Of a stretch of DNA of 64,000 bases, positions 63,028-64,000 are shown piece by piece; positions within the stretch are counted from its first letter, which is position 1, and the number at the start of each line of letters is the position of its first letter. The notes beneath the pieces were generated by a model that worked only from the letters and a program-made list of their open reading frames with translations, had not been told where the DNA came from and made no database searches. A program made the position numbers and the translations under genes. The stretch covers positions 1-64,000 of the forward strand of contig NZ_BLTJ01000007.1 of NCBI RefSeq assembly GCF_013282095.1, written 5' to 3'. This DNA comes from Enterocloster alcoholdehydrogenati. Its GTDB lineage: Bacteria; Bacillota; Clostridia; Lachnospirales; Lachnospiraceae.

Positions 63028-64000
63028 TTATTTTCTCCCTTTCGCCATGCAAACCGCATAATCGATGGCATTTACAAGACTGAGTTCGTTGCTTGTACCC
63101 TTTCCGGCCAATGCAAAGCCTGTGCCGTGGTCTACACTGGTACGGATAATGGGAAGTCCCAGCGTTACATTGACGCCTTCCACGGCCTTCCAGCTCTGCG
63201 CCTCTCTGTCATAGACAAAACCCACTGTCTTTAAGGGGATATGGCCCTGATCGTGGTACATACACACTACAATGTCATACCAGCCGCCAAGAGCCTCGGA
63301 GAACACACTGTCCGGCGGAATAGGGCCGATGGCATTGATGCCCTTTTCCTTTGCCTCTTTAATGGCAGGCCCGATCTCCTCTAATTCCTCAGTGCCGAAC
63401 AGTCCGTTTTCCCCGCAGTGGGGATTTAAGCCCGCAACGGCAACCCTGGGATTTTCAATTCCCATATCGCGGCAGGCCTTATCCGCAATTTCAATTACCT
63501 CCAGCACTCTGGCCTTCTTTACCCGCTCACAGGCCTCACGCAGGGATACGTGGGTGGAAACGTGCACCACCCGCAGGTCATGGTGAGCCAGCATCATAGT
63601 GTATTTTTTTGTATTTGTATAGGCTGCGTAAATTTCCGTATGGCCGTCAAAATGAGTATAACCGTCAGAATGTTTCCCATGATCCTGCTCCAGAGCCATA
63701 TTCATGGCCTCTTTGTTTAAGGCGTTAGTGCAGGTAGCGTCTACCTCACCAGCCAGCGCCAGTTCAATCACCTTTTTTACGCACTGGAACGCCGCATTTC
63801 CGCCTTCGGCACTTACCTTCCCAATGGAAAATGAAGCCGCGTCAGGAATCAGCTCCAGATGAAGTACATCAATGGTTCCCGGAGCAAACAATGCGTCCTC
63901 CACCTTCTGGCAGCGATGGATCCTGATATCAGGACGGCCGACAAAACGGGCTGCCTGTTCGATCATTTTTGCGTCGCCTACCACAATGGGGCGGCAGCGG
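63028..64000 (-). CDS. pdxA: PdxA family dehydrogenase (4-hydroxythreonine-4-phosphate dehydrogenase-like), partial
   Basis: At least 324 residues; the N terminus lies beyond the right edge, where the frame is still open (RPIVVGDAKMIEQAA is the second half of the nucleotide-site region). Recognisable PdxA parts are NALNKEAMNMA, HFDGHTEIYAAYTNTKKYTMMLAHHDLRVVHVSTHVSL with metal-binding His, VAGLNPHCGENGLFG and VVCMYHDQGHIPLKTVGF. In E. coli PdxA acts in pyridoxal phosphate synthesis. Clostridial PdxA homologues next to transporters often belong to the PdxA2 type that oxidises D-threonate or D-erythronate phosphate. The neighbouring SLC13 carrier favours such a catabolic role, but this is inference. 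Confidence 0.88.
   Translation of the reverse strand, partial: RCRPIVVGDAKMIEQAARFVGRPDIRIHRCQKVEDALFAPGTIDVLHLELIPDAASFSIGKVSAEGGNAAFQCVKKVIELALAGEVDATCTNALNKEAMNMALEQDHGKHSDGYTHFDGHTEIYAAYTNTKKYTMMLAHHDLRVVHVSTHVSLREACERVKKARVLEVIEIADKACRDMGIENPRVAVAGLNPHCGENGLFGTEELEEIGPAIKEAKEKGINAIGPIPPDSVFSEALGGWYDIVVCMYHDQGHIPLKTVGFVYDREAQSWKAVEGVNVTLGLPIIRTSVDHGTGFALAGKGTSNELSLVNAIDYAVCMAKGRK

Overview
The window looks like part of the chromosome of a spore-forming, Gram-positive anaerobe of the Clostridia, most likely a Lachnospiraceae member (Clostridium cluster XIVa / Enterocloster-like). The evidence is spoIIR with a sigma-F-like promoter, a SipL-type spore-coat protein, a CIRCE/HrcA site at an hsp20 gene, strong AGGAGG ribosome binding sites, sigma-A promoters close to TTGACA-17-TATAAT, and Firmicute families such as YitT, YesL, DUF951, DUF1934 and ThiW. 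The genus is inferred. No phage, IS element, CRISPR array or tRNA gene was seen.

Layout. 1-545: tandem strong promoters and leader that appear to drive an rRNA operon leaving the left edge on the minus strand. 549-4119: AIM24-like protein, secreted DUF5722 glycosidase-like protein and YitT membrane protein. 4160-6800: thiamine salvage (thiW transporter component behind a long structured leader with terminator, thiM, and a convergent ThiE/TenI-like gene). 6971-22264: core information block on the minus strand, rpoB-rpoC and rpsL-rpsG-fusA-tuf, split by an antiparallel pair (MBOAT O-acyltransferase and SGNH esterase). RpoC carries a two-copy 24-residue repeat insertion near its N terminus. 22574-31017: housekeeping genes (small membrane protein, DUF1934, ddl, spoIIR, ispE with a FadR-type GntR regulator and a matching operator palindrome, YesL, GNAT, cyclophilin, hsp20). 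31357-45523: diguanylate cyclase, uxaB, YHYH-repeat protein, rpsF-ssb-rpsR, a frameshifted hybrid histidine kinase, DUF951, aldo/keto reductase, sirtuin, sipL, a shortened TtcA-like gene, cysE, PrcB-like lipoprotein and ilvE.

45753-60482 reads as a glycan-utilisation locus. It has an LplABC-type ABC importer, a membrane-bound AraC/YesN-type regulator, a cytoplasmic heparinase II/III-type lyase, a GH88 unsaturated-uronyl hydrolase, a DUF2264 protein and a 594-residue protein I cannot place in a family. Together they suggest import of uronate-containing oligosaccharides, lysis to unsaturated uronides and their hydrolysis. uxaB at 32803 could serve downstream uronate catabolism. An AT-rich HxlR regulator / old-yellow-enzyme pair (54144-55626) sits inside this locus and looks acquired. 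60911-64000 holds a VOC protein, a DASS/SLC13 anion transporter and a PdxA-family dehydrogenase that runs off the right edge, possibly a sugar-acid module.

Items most worth checking are the thiW leader RNA of unassigned class, the RpoC duplication, the unassigned glycan-locus protein, two genes whose ribosome binding sites lie in the 3' arm of terminator-like hairpins, the frameshifted kinase, and the shortened TtcA-like gene.
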